Assembly: GCA_029243605.1 (NCBI GenBank)
Contig: JAQWRT010000097.1
Span: 1-43,224 of the forward strand
Direction: 5' to 3'
Length of the DNA: 43,224 nucleotides
From: Myxococcota bacterium
Lineage (GTDB): Bacteria > Myxococcota_A > UBA9160 > UBA4427
Notes under the pieces: model-generated
Databases searched by the model: none
Told to the model about the DNA's origin: nothing
Seen by the model: the letters and a program-made list of their open reading frames with translations, nothing else
In this document: in pieces, positions 24,025-32,100 of the stretch
Layout of the letters: each line of letters opens with the position of its first letter
Position numbering within the stretch: the stretch's first letter is position 1
Position numbers and translations under genes: made by a program

Positions 24025-25007
24025 TGTTTCAGGAGAACATGCTCCAAACGCCCGGCCCCGAGTTCCTGCAAGCGAGCTCGCCCTGCCCTGCCTGGAGAGC
24101 GCCAGAAGTAATCGAGCGGGGGCGATGGAAAATCTCTCTGGGCCAGGAACCCGTCGAAGAATTTCTCGAGGAATACAGGCGCGGAGCCTTTGATTCCGCG
24201 AGTAGTTCCCGGGCCCTCCTCGCCCCGGAGAGAACACCCAAACTCAACGATTTCAGCCTATCCCTTCGCCAACAACTACTCTTCGGGGACGGCTTTGCCC
24301 GGATCAAACAAGCAAAAACGATTAGGCTCTCAGCCCCTCAGCAGCGCGCACTCTTTCTCCGGATCGGCAGCCTGATGGGACGCGTCATGACGGAGTACGG
24401 CCAACTCTACCCAGTTCATGATCGCGGAATCGATTACAAGGAACAGGCTGCGCCCGTCTCCATGACCACCGCCGAAACCGGCATGCATACCGACAGCAGC
24501 GCGGTCGGGGCCTTGCCAGATTTCGTTGGCCTCCTGTGTGAAGAACCCAGCCTCGCGGGTGGCGATTCTCTAATTTCCAATGCCCTCACCATTTATCACG
24601 AGTTGAGAGGCTCTTGTCCCGAGATCGTCAACCTCTTGGAGGGGAACTACATTCGAGACGTGGTCACCCCGGGTGCCTCCAGAAGCCTCGAAACCCTTCT
24701 GCTCAACACCTTCCCGATCTATTCTTCGGGCCGCCACGGAGAAGGCAGCACCTTTCGCTACATGCGGTACTGGATCGAAAAGGGCGCCGAACGAGCCGGC
24801 CTTCCCCTTAAGCCCGAACAGTGCGAGGCGCTCAATCGCCTGGACGAAGCACTGAACTCCCCCGAAAACCAGGTCAAACTTCGGCTGGGCCGGGGGGATA
24901 TCCTCTTGGCCAACAACCGCACACTCGCCCATGGCCGCACCGGTTATACCGATCGTCCCGGCCATCAGCGACAGCTCCAGCGAATCTGGGTCAATCTCGG
25001 GCGCTGA
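24024..25007 (+). CDS. TauD/clavaminate synthase-like Fe(II)/2-oxoglutarate dioxygenase
   Basis: A 327-residue enzyme read from the ATG at 24024, which shares its A with the TGA of the methyltransferase; a GTG three bases earlier is possible. The facial triad is visible: His155 and Asp157 in ETGMHTDSSAVG, and His303 in NNRTLAHGRTGYTD. An Arg about 13-17 residues later (RQLQRIWV) would bind 2-oxoglutarate. GDILLANNR just before the distal His and YMRYWIEKG near 246-254 are typical of the clavaminate synthase-like branch of the TauD family, which hydroxylates or desaturates amino acids, peptides and similar metabolites. Sequence does not support sulfonate (taurine) use in particular. Coupling to the methyltransferase suggests tailoring of a small molecule. 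Confidence 0.88.
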   Translation: MFQENMLQTPGPEFLQASSPCPAWRAPEVIERGRWKISLGQEPVEEFLEEYRRGAFDSASSSRALLAPERTPKLNDFSLSLRQQLLFGDGFARIKQAKTIRLSAPQQRALFLRIGSLMGRVMTEYGQLYPVHDRGIDYKEQAAPVSMTTAETGMHTDSSAVGALPDFVGLLCEEPSLAGGDSLISNALTIYHELRGSCPEIVNLLEGNYIRDVVTPGASRSLETLLLNTFPIYSSGRHGEGSTFRYMRYWIEKGAERAGLPLKPEQCEALNRLDEALNSPENQVKLRLGRGDILLANNRTLAHGRTGYTDRPGHQRQLQRIWVNLGR

Positions 25008-25207
25008 GGCGAGAGACTCCGCTTCTGGGTCAAAAGCACTCCCGCCTAGAGCATCGGGCTCCATCCGCAGGGGCCTTCCCACGCCCGCATCCCATCGCTC
25101 CGGTACTCCTGATCCGCAAATCGGCACAGGGGAGCCTGACCACTGACTCCAACTAAAGTTGAGGAGTGTGACATGCACAGTGCGCTTCTATTCGTTATCG
25201 ATAGGGC

Positions 25208-26017
25208 ATGAAAAACTTCAGCTTCAGATGGTTAATCTCAGTAGCTCTGAGCTTTTTGGCCACGCTCTACCACAAGCACATCGCCCCCATCAAGCCGCGT
25301 CCCACCCAGAATTCCCCATTCAACTCCCGAATCGACATCGACCGAAAATACACTCGGGCCAAAGACCACTTCATCGTCATCGGCACCCAGAAATCTGGGA
25401 GCACCTACCTTCGTAAGCTCATCAGCGCAAATGGCATGGTTGGCCTGCCCGAGGCTTTTCGCAAAGAGGGCGCGAGCGCGGCGAGATTGAAGGCGCTCTA
25501 CGCCGACAGGGAACCCGGCGAGATCGTCTCCTCCACACTTCACTTTGACCAAATCGACTTCCCCGCAGAGGCCGACCGACTGGCCTTTTTTTCCTACCTC
25601 AAAGAGAACGATATCAGTGTCGTATTCTTGATCCGTGGACTGTCCGTGTTCATTCTTTTGTCGTGGCTATCACAGACTATCGACCGCATCAGCAAGGCAA
25701 TGCGGCTCAAACGATTCACCGATGAAGACATACGCCGATACGAAAAGCAATATTCATCGCTCTCCGATCACGCGAAGTTCTACGTTGACCGAAGCTACTT
25801 TTCGTCCTTCGAGAACGAACTCAGTGAGATGTACGAAGAAGCGATCAGCACTTGCAAGAAAGAAGGCATCCAGTTCTCCGTAATTTATTACGAAGATATC
25901 TGCGAAGAAAGCGAACTCCGAAAAATATTCTCCGAGGTCTTCGGCGTAGAAACCCTTACGCATGACGTGGGGATGCTTAAGCGTCACGACAGCAAGCTCT
26001 CTGACATCATTTCCTGA
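25208..26017 (+). CDS. membrane-anchored sulfotransferase-like P-loop protein
   Basis: A 269-residue protein. Residues 7-21 are a hydrophobic anchor followed by a basic stretch, so it is probably a type II membrane protein. FIVIGTQKSGSTYLRKLI at 55-72 matches the PAPS 5'-phosphosulfate loop of sulfotransferases. VVFLIRGLSVFILLSWLSQT near 138-157 is in the place of the 3'-phosphate loop (Arg then Ser), and YYEDICEESELRKIFSEVFG near 225-244 is the usual closing segment. The acceptor is unknown; carbohydrates or lipids are common. Codons are visibly more AT-rich than in the flanking genes, a possible sign of transfer. The Shine-Dalgarno is weak. It stands 200 bases after the dioxygenase and may or may not be in its transcript. 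Confidence 0.78.
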   Translation: MKNFSFRWLISVALSFLATLYHKHIAPIKPRPTQNSPFNSRIDIDRKYTRAKDHFIVIGTQKSGSTYLRKLISANGMVGLPEAFRKEGASAARLKALYADREPGEIVSSTLHFDQIDFPAEADRLAFFSYLKENDISVVFLIRGLSVFILLSWLSQTIDRISKAMRLKRFTDEDIRRYEKQYSSLSDHAKFYVDRSYFSSFENELSEMYEEAISTCKKEGIQFSVIYYEDICEESELRKIFSEVFGVETLTHDVGMLKRHDSKLSDIIS

Positions 26018-26118
26018 TCGAAGACAGAAATTCTCGCAGAGAGGAACGCTCCCGATCGCGTAGAAATCTGGGTATCCGAACCGTCCTGCTCTGCCATTCA
26101 CTTCGCGAAGGGGCATAC

Positions 26119-27201
26119 ATGAAATTCGGCGTCTGTATCGCCAGCGATATCAGCGACATTGACTACGTAGTGGCGGCGGAAGAAATGGGCTACTGCGATG
26201 CCTGGTTCGCTGATAGCCAAATGATCTGGTCCGACTGTTATGCGACCATGGCACTGGCCGCCGAGCGAACCGAGCGCATTCGGATCGGGACGGGGGTCGC
26301 GATCACAGGAACACGACCCGCACCCATCACCGCAGCAGCCATCGGCACCATCAACGTACTGGCCCCGGGGCGAACTTTCCTGGGGGTTGGTGCCGGAAAT
26401 ACCGCCATGCGAATTATGGGGGCCCCTCCCCAAAAGATTGCCGACTTGGAGCGTTACCTCACCTGCCTGGCACCTCTACTCAGGGGCGAAGAAACGGGAT
26501 GGGGCGAAGCGGGAGAAGAAGTCCCTATTCGTCATATCATGCGCGACCAGAATTTTGTCAACTACTCCAACCCGATCCCCCTTTATGTTTCGGGCTTCGG
26601 TCCGCGCTCCCTCGGGCTTGCTGGATGCCACGGAGATGGTGCCGTCTTACCGATGCCCCGGAATCCCGCAGCCATGGAGACGCTCTGGTCCCTAATCGAA
26701 GGGGGGGCCAAAAACTCGGGGCGCCTCATAGACCGCGACCTTTACGAGACTACAGCTCTGGCCATGGTCTCAGTCCTAGACCCCGGAGAGACCGCTGACT
26801 CCGAGCGCATTCGTCACGAGTGTGGAGCCTTTGCCATGGCTACCCTGCACTACGCATACGATCAGTGGCGACAACTCAGCCAGCCCCCTCCCCCCATGCT
26901 TGCCGAAATCTGGGATGACTACTGCGCCATGTTGGACAAGGTCCCCAGCGAACGGCTGCATCAGCGTATCCATGCGGGACACAATTGTTGGGTTGTGCCA
27001 GAGGAAGAACGTTTCCTCTCGGGCTCCCTCATCGAGGCTACTTGCATGGTCGGCACTCGTGATCGACTCCTCGAGCGAATCGATGGTTTGAGTGATGCCG
27101 GCTTGAATCAGATCATGGTTTTGCCCGCACTCGAACCCCGGTACTCCGTCCTCGAGAGGCTTTCCAAAGATCTCATTGCCCCCCTCTCCGAACTGAAGTG
27201 A
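26119..27201 (+). CDS. LLM-class oxidoreductase of the methylene-tetrahydromethanopterin reductase-like group
   Basis: A 360-residue luciferase-fold protein. MKFGVCIASDISDIDYVVAA begins the barrel. YCDAWFADSQM near 30-40, RIRIGTGVAITGTRPAPITA near 53-72 and APGRTFLGVGAGNTAM near 85-100 are family blocks, and PIPLYVSGFGPRSLGLAGCHGDG, near 154-176, is the second signature. The TGTR-P-P and GVGAGNTA forms are closer to F420-dependent reductases than to alkane monooxygenases. Substrate is unknown. A long C-terminal part including QRIHAGHNCWVVPEEERF is less common. AAGGGG lies 6 bases before the ATG. The gene is alone on its strand here, with a 101-base gap after the sulfotransferase-like gene. 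Confidence 0.88.
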   Translation: MKFGVCIASDISDIDYVVAAEEMGYCDAWFADSQMIWSDCYATMALAAERTERIRIGTGVAITGTRPAPITAAAIGTINVLAPGRTFLGVGAGNTAMRIMGAPPQKIADLERYLTCLAPLLRGEETGWGEAGEEVPIRHIMRDQNFVNYSNPIPLYVSGFGPRSLGLAGCHGDGAVLPMPRNPAAMETLWSLIEGGAKNSGRLIDRDLYETTALAMVSVLDPGETADSERIRHECGAFAMATLHYAYDQWRQLSQPPPPMLAEIWDDYCAMLDKVPSERLHQRIHAGHNCWVVPEEERFLSGSLIEATCMVGTRDRLLERIDGLSDAGLNQIMVLPALEPRYSVLERLSKDLIAPLSELK

Positions 27202-27323
27202 AGCGGAGGACTGATCCGGAGTCCGACTGACACTTCAGGGTGGACCGAGCAAAGAAGGAAAACGAGGGGGGTCGCAATCTCGAACGAGAGACGTGGAGTC
27301 ATCTGCCGGCGCAAAGGCCCGGG

Positions 27324-27350
27324 GCGAGTCGACCGGATTCTCGGACTCGC
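27324..27350. terminator. hairpin between convergent genes
   Basis: GCGAGTC at 27324-27330 and GACTCGC at 27344-27350 are exact 7-bp arms around a 13-base loop, in the 244-bp gap between the LLM gene and the GNAT-like gene. On the plus strand it is followed by GCCTGTTTCT, a weak T-rich tail. Confidence 0.45.
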
Positions 27351-27445
27351 GCCTGTTTCTGGTCTATTGGTCACGGCGACTCTGTGACTTCCCGCCCTCC
27401 AAATCCCTAGAGCCAATAATCGGGTGTCGGCGACCGCCCAGGGTT

Positions 27446-28111
27446 TTAGGAGTCCGGGTTATTTTTCGCCTTCGCGTTGAAACGAGCGAATGGAAAGAGT
27501 CGCGGCGGAAGCGGCCGACGCAGCAGATAAAAGCGTCTATTTGCTCGCTGCCTCTCCCATCCTCCAAATTCAGCCGCCTTCATCGAAGCATGGTTGTCGA
27601 GGGGAACCGTCACAAAATCGATGATCCCCTCCCGATCCGTCAGGCTGCCGCCGAATTTCCCTGCCGCCCGGCTCAGACCGACATTTTCGGGAGTTGGAAA
27701 GCTCCAGACTCCAGTAAAACAATTTCGAGGAGCGAGCAGCCGAATCAGATAATAACCCGTCAATTTTTCATCACGAAAAAGGCCGAAAGGCAGATAACTC
27801 GGTCGCCTGAGAATTCTGCCCACATCGCGAGACTCCATCGAGTGGGGTGGTAGATATTTGAAGTCAAAACGTCCGAATAGATCGGCGACAATCCCTTCGT
27901 CTTCAGGCCTTAGAAATCGCATCTGGTAGAGGCGGTCGCGGCCAGGGACGACTTCGTCGAAGGTCATGGCCCGTCGCCGTATACCGCGAAAGAAAACAGC
28001 CGCGTACCGATCGTTCCCCCACTCCAGCAGTCGAAAAAACCAGTGTTTTTTTTCGTTGAGTTCGTAGAGCCAACTCTCGATGGCTCCACCGACCTTCGCG
28101 AAGAAGGTCAT
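27446..28111 (-). CDS. putative GNAT-like acyltransferase
   Basis: A 221-residue protein that I recognise only by shape. The segment FLRPEDEGIVADLFGRFDFK near 65-84 resembles the first helices of GNAT acyltransferases. GLFRDEKLTGYYLIRLL near 109-125 resembles the central beta strands, and VPLDNHASMKAAEFGGWERQ with FYLLRR near 166-197 resembles the C-terminal acceptor strand. The acetyl-CoA pyrophosphate loop (Q/R-x-x-G-x-G/A) is not clear, so the family call is tentative. The N-terminal 50 residues are helical and Trp-rich. Its ATG overlaps the stop of the polysaccharide deacetylase by 4 bases, so both act together, possibly N-deacetylation followed by acylation of a sugar (inference). Confidence 0.6.
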   Translation of the reverse strand: MTFFAKVGGAIESWLYELNEKKHWFFRLLEWGNDRYAAVFFRGIRRRAMTFDEVVPGRDRLYQMRFLRPEDEGIVADLFGRFDFKYLPPHSMESRDVGRILRRPSYLPFGLFRDEKLTGYYLIRLLAPRNCFTGVWSFPTPENVGLSRAAGKFGGSLTDREGIIDFVTVPLDNHASMKAAEFGGWERQRANRRFYLLRRPLPPRLFPFARFNAKAKNNPDS

Positions 28112-29082
28112 AGAGTCCCCCTCTCCCCTCGAGTTTCCTGCTCCACGTAGTCTCGAGCAACATCGAGGAGAGCCACCGCCTCACAATCTCGCGCCATTCT
28201 CGCAAAGGCATGTGCGACGAATTCCCGCCTGCGGGCGATGGACACACCCAAGCCGGGCATCCGACCCATTCCCTCTCCCAACGACGTGCCCTCGAGATCA
28301 TAGAGTTCGATCAAGTGAAACAGCATGTGCAGAGTCGGGCGGCGAGTCCCGTGGGCCCGAACAGCCGCATCGAAGAGAAAGGTCGGCAGCAGTCTCATCA
28401 GTGTTGAGTAGAAGGGGAAACGAATAATGGGCACTGTCGAAAAGGGAATCTCGACGAGCAAAGGTTCAGGCCCTGGCCCGGGCTGAACTGGGCGGTGGAG
28501 TTTCTCCGGGCCAGGGAAATAGGGCCAGGGAGGTGCCATCACGCTCCAGAATCTCCCCAAATTGTACTCGGATCGCTGTATGAAGAGTTTCCCATAGAGC
28601 ATGAACAACCACACCAGAGGCGGGGAAGGAATCACCGAAGAGTCATAGATGTATCCGCGCTCTCGCAAAATCGAAAGGGTCTCGACATCGACATCGCCTG
28701 AAGGAGCCCTGAAACCCAGTGGGCGAACCCCCACGATGTCCGCAATCGCTTCCTCGCCGGCCCGAATCTCTTCGACTCTCTGTTCGCGGCTGAAATCACG
28801 AAAATTGTAGGGGTGCGAATACGAATGATTCGCCACTTCGTGGCCTCGATCTGCAATCTCACGAACAGCCGCACGATTGGAAGCCCTGGCGGCATCCTTC
28901 CCAATCATGAAGAAGGTCGCTCGCGCACCCACCCGATCCAACTCATCAAGAAAACGGGGAACCGAATCGGAAAAGAAGCTTATATCGGACTTCTCGCCCT
29001 TCGAATCGACCAGGCTCTGATAGTCCCGGTAATTGTCCATATCGATGGAGATGCAGGCTTTCACTGCCTTGCAACATACCAA
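28108..29082 (-). CDS. polysaccharide deacetylase (NodB/CE4 family)
   Basis: A 324-residue NodB-homology protein. The catalytic base/metal motif is the Asp pair in CISIDMDNYRDY (Asp14 and Asp16) very near the N-terminus. The metal histidines are His86 and His90 in HEVANHSYSHPYNF. LGFRAPSGDVDVETLSIL near 122-139 is motif 3, with its Arg. YIYDSSVIPSPP follows as motif 4, and LHMLFHLIEL near 266-275 supplies the last motif. The family removes N- or O-acetyl groups from glycans; this form resembles those found in exopolysaccharide and glycan-assembly loci. No signal peptide is present, so it acts in the cytoplasm or is a cytosolic-face enzyme. The 4-base overlap with the next gene indicates translational coupling. 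Confidence 0.87.
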   Translation of the reverse strand: MVCCKAVKACISIDMDNYRDYQSLVDSKGEKSDISFFSDSVPRFLDELDRVGARATFFMIGKDAARASNRAAVREIADRGHEVANHSYSHPYNFRDFSREQRVEEIRAGEEAIADIVGVRPLGFRAPSGDVDVETLSILRERGYIYDSSVIPSPPLVWLFMLYGKLFIQRSEYNLGRFWSVMAPPWPYFPGPEKLHRPVQPGPGPEPLLVEIPFSTVPIIRFPFYSTLMRLLPTFLFDAAVRAHGTRRPTLHMLFHLIELYDLEGTSLGEGMGRMPGLGVSIARRREFVAHAFARMARDCEAVALLDVARDYVEQETRGERGTL

Positions 29083-29345
29083 TCAAACGATTCGAGTGCC
29101 TACTCGCCACTCACACAGCGAGCAAGCAACTAAAATCAGAACACATGCACGAGAAAAGCTGTCCACAGGACGAATACCCCTGCTCGTGCGACTCAGGTCG
29201 CCCAAAGCCATGGTGTGCAGCCTCTCTACAAAGGGTATTCTCGACGGGTTCCCCATTGGGCGTGGATTGAGAACTCACGCGCCGAACAGTCCCAACGTGA
29301 CCAAAACCCGAAGCGTCTGTCCCTAGTGCTTCAGGAGCCGGCCCG

Positions 29346-30902
29346 ATGAAAGCCAAGCTCAAACAGGCAACGTGGATGATCGTCATGATTGGCCTTGGAG
29401 TCGGCCTCCACGCTGGCTACCAGGCGTACGGCGGACGCGACCTTTTGGAAGCCTTCCAGATCAAGCCAGCGAGGGAGAAGGCTTCGCTGTCCAACATGCC
29501 CCCTCCATCTCTGCCTCGACCCGAACTGGCCGTCAAGAAAGTCGCCGCACCCCGGGCGAGCACCACAGCCGTCGAGGGGCTCTCGCTCTATCCCAAAATT
29601 CCCGTCGGGGGTCGAACCCCTCTCAACTTGTGGGCCTACTACGGCCGAGGAGCCTCCTCCTTCTCGTCCCCCACCCTCCCAATGCGCTTCGAGGAATGGC
29701 TCGATTTTCATCGCGCCCAGAAACCGGGCCTGATGAAGGACGTTCGGGAATATATGGCTTCCCGCTATGACTTCACGCCGGCAATTCTCCCCAAAGCCTT
29801 CATGTCCGGCGGCAAACCCATTATGGCTGGCCCTGCGGCGAGATTGCCCAAAGATCTCGCCTCCTGGGAGGAACTCGCGGATCTGACCCCTGCAGAAATC
29901 CGAGAGCGCGACGTATTTCCCTTTAAGCCACTGGCCCACCCTCTACAGTCCACCGCGCACATGCTTTTCCCAGACTCTTGGATCGCAATCCACCCAGAGC
30001 ACACAAGGATCGACGTGGGCTTCGACATACCGGAACCCTTTCTCCCGGAATTCCCACCTCCCATGTACCTCACCACGCACAAGGAAATGGGTGATGTCAC
30101 CAATGGCCAGGAGGTTACCTTCGAAAACTACTACCAGATCTTCGATGGGCTACTCACGCCCGAACAGATGGAGGGGCTAAAGGAACTACTCCAGCCCTCG
30201 CCCAGCCTTTGGTTCAACCAGACCGACCACCGGCTCACCGAAGAACCCAGTGCGGGAATCGCTTGCTTCGACTGCCATGTCAACGGGCATACCAACGGAG
30301 CCTTCGATCTCGCACCGGACTCACGCCCCAACATGGCCCGGCTCAGAGTCGACACACCCAGCCTACGCGGCAACTACAATTTGATGCAGTTCTCAGCGAA
30401 ACGCTCGATTCGAAGCCTGAGCCATTTCGCTGGAGTGGGAGAGTTCTTCGGCGGCGATCCCGGCATGCAACAGGCGATCGGTTCGCGCGGGGCCAGCCAG
30501 TCCGCACTCGACGGCATATCCGAATTCAACGCAATTCTTGACTACCCCCCCGCTCCCAAGCTCACCCCGCTCGGCCTGCTCGACCCCGATCTGGCCTCCA
30601 AAGCTGAACTTCGCGGTGAGCAGATCTTTCACGGAGAAGGTCGTTGCGTCCAGTGCCACTACGGCCCCGCTTTCGTCGACGATTATATGCACGACCTTCA
30701 GGCCGAACGTTTCTACCTGGGCCGACCCGAAGGACCGATCAAAACTTCCCCTCTTCGTGGAATCAAGGATACTCCCCCCTACCTCCACGATGGGCGGCTC
30801 ATGACCCTCGACGACGCCGTCGAGTTCTTCAATCTGATACTCCAGCTACAACTCTCCAGGCAGGACAAGCAGGATTTGCGCGCATACCTGCTCACGCTCT
30901 AG
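29346..30902 (+). CDS. di-haem cytochrome c peroxidase/MauG-like protein
   Basis: A 518-residue protein with an N-terminal hydrophobic segment (about residues 9-24), probably a signal peptide or anchor, and two CxxCH haem sites: CFDCH at 307-311 and CVQCH at 434-438. The C-terminal pattern SPLRGIKDTPPYLHDGRLMT with LDDAVEFFN following is characteristic of the bacterial di-haem peroxidase and MauG superfamily. The part from 40 to 300 is much longer than in classical CcpA and is unassigned. It acts in the periplasm, either reducing H2O2 or oxidising a protein or organic substrate. Classical peroxidase function is not certain because the extended N-terminus is unlike CcpA. It is divergent from the polysaccharide deacetylase. 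Confidence 0.85.
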   Translation: MKAKLKQATWMIVMIGLGVGLHAGYQAYGGRDLLEAFQIKPAREKASLSNMPPPSLPRPELAVKKVAAPRASTTAVEGLSLYPKIPVGGRTPLNLWAYYGRGASSFSSPTLPMRFEEWLDFHRAQKPGLMKDVREYMASRYDFTPAILPKAFMSGGKPIMAGPAARLPKDLASWEELADLTPAEIRERDVFPFKPLAHPLQSTAHMLFPDSWIAIHPEHTRIDVGFDIPEPFLPEFPPPMYLTTHKEMGDVTNGQEVTFENYYQIFDGLLTPEQMEGLKELLQPSPSLWFNQTDHRLTEEPSAGIACFDCHVNGHTNGAFDLAPDSRPNMARLRVDTPSLRGNYNLMQFSAKRSIRSLSHFAGVGEFFGGDPGMQQAIGSRGASQSALDGISEFNAILDYPPAPKLTPLGLLDPDLASKAELRGEQIFHGEGRCVQCHYGPAFVDDYMHDLQAERFYLGRPEGPIKTSPLRGIKDTPPYLHDGRLMTLDDAVEFFNLILQLQLSRQDKQDLRAYLLTL

Positions 30903-30959
30903 CCGGGTCATCCTCGAGAATCTCCGATTCAGCCCCGGCCTCGCTTACGCCCCTGGGCT

Positions 30960-30977
30960 GACCGGCCCCGCCCGGTC
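30960..30977. terminator. compact hairpin between convergent genes
   Basis: GACCGG (30960-30965), loop CCCCGC, CCGGTC (30972-30977): a perfect 6-bp GC stem directly against the stop codon of the minus-strand LLM gene. A competing stem, TCAGCCC (30929-30935) with GGGCTGA (30955-30961), shares two bases with it, so alternative folds are possible. Confidence 0.5.
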
Positions 30978-31814
30978 CTAGCCGATCCAGCGCCGCGCCA
31001 GAGCGGACATGGCGGAAATTCGAGAATCCAAGGGTTCGCGCTCGCGCTGCTCGGGGTTCCACGCCATCACGACGATGCCTTCGACCCCGAGAGCCGAGAG
31101 CGTATCCAGGTAGGCATCGGATAATTCCTCATTCGGGATCACCAGTTTCCGGGCGCTCCCACTCGAGAGAGAATCCAGTTCCCCAAGCTTTTCTCGCAGG
31201 AACTCAAGGGAATGGTTCATCCCTATCCAGCCGTTATGGCGCGCCGCTCGCTCGATGGAAATTCGCGAGTGCCCCCCCACGAGAATATCCGGAGGCACTT
31301 CGGGCCGAGGAGAAATGCCGACTTGCTCAAAATCATAGAATTTCCCCTGATAACTGAGCAGATCCTCGCGCCAGAGGCCATGCATCACCTCCAGAGCTTC
31401 CTCGAACCGGCCGCCCCGAGTACGTGGATCGTGCCCAAGCAGTGCAATCTCTTCCCGCAGCCAACCCGGTGTGATCCCCAGTGAGAACCGCCCCCCGCTC
31501 AAGTCCGCCAGGGCAGCCGCCTGTTTTGCCACGCTAAAAGGGTCACGCATGCCCATCACGTAGGCATAGGTAATGAATCGCAGGCGCTCGGTGACCGCGG
31601 CCATGGTGGCGAGGGTGGTGATCGGCTCTGGGTAATTATTAAGCGGGTCGTAGGGGATGCCCCGAGTCGGATGCAGGCTCTCCTGGGCCCTGGGGAGAGC
31701 GACATGGTCGGAGACCGCTACACCCGCGTAGCCGAGCTCCTCGGCGGCGACCGCAATCGCCTTCACCTCCTCCCCCCGGTTCGTTTCCGCGAACCAAGCC
31801 AGCCAGAAATCCAA
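30978..31814 (-). CDS. LLM-class F420-dependent oxidoreductase (TIGR03619-like)
   Basis: A 278-residue luciferase-fold protein. MDFWLAWFAETNRGEEVKAI starts the barrel. AAEELGYAGVAVSDHVALP near 22-40 carries the conserved SDH. LRFITYAYVMGMRDPF near 78-93 follows. ALADLSGGRFSLGITPGWLREE near 101-122 is the family-defining block with GxTPGW, and VPPDILVGGHSRISIERAARHNGW lies near 178-202 (written here in part). The short length and the DH + PGW combination fit the F420-dependent subgroup common in actinobacteria and some deltaproteobacterial lineages. The substrate is unknown. It is convergent with the di-haem peroxidase and separated from the next gene by 286 bases containing hairpins. Confidence 0.88.
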   Translation of the reverse strand: MDFWLAWFAETNRGEEVKAIAVAAEELGYAGVAVSDHVALPRAQESLHPTRGIPYDPLNNYPEPITTLATMAAVTERLRFITYAYVMGMRDPFSVAKQAAALADLSGGRFSLGITPGWLREEIALLGHDPRTRGGRFEEALEVMHGLWREDLLSYQGKFYDFEQVGISPRPEVPPDILVGGHSRISIERAARHNGWIGMNHSLEFLREKLGELDSLSSGSARKLVIPNEELSDAYLDTLSALGVEGIVVMAWNPEQREREPLDSRISAMSALARRWIG

Positions 31815-31973
31815 CCCCGTCTCCTTCCCTCCACACCCGGAACGAGTTCCCAGTATGCCCGCAACCCCCGACGATTCCCACAGGGCACCCCCTTTTCCCG
31901 GGCCACGAGGAGCGCCAAGGGCACCCTACCCCGGGCAATCTCCCGATTCTCCTCCCCGCCGATTGCGTCCGAT

Positions 31974-32054
31974 CCCCGTCCCGCCGGGACGGGGGCCTTG
32001 ACGGGAAACCTGCTCTAGCTAGTTATTGGGTCGGGGCGGTCTTAGGCCGCTCCC
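31974..32054. repeat. two consecutive hairpins in a divergent leader region
   Basis: The first is CCCCGTCCC (31974-31982), loop GCC, GGGACGGGG (31986-31994), a perfect 9-bp stem. The second pairs GGGGCGG (32033-32039) with CCGCTCC (32047-32053) through 7 pairs including one G-U, with a 7-base loop. Both lie upstream of the GTG of the haem-binding gene. They might be a leader structure or terminators; the sequence does not decide. Confidence 0.4.
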
Positions 32055-32100
32055 TCGTTACCCCCTTAGGAATAGCCGCAACGCTAAAGAGGAGTGAATC

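Noticed and set aside
25146..25166. Short inverted repeat CAACT-AA-AGTTG before the sulfotransferase-like gene
   Set aside because: Only 5-bp arms and imperfect flanks; too weak to call a terminator or operator.
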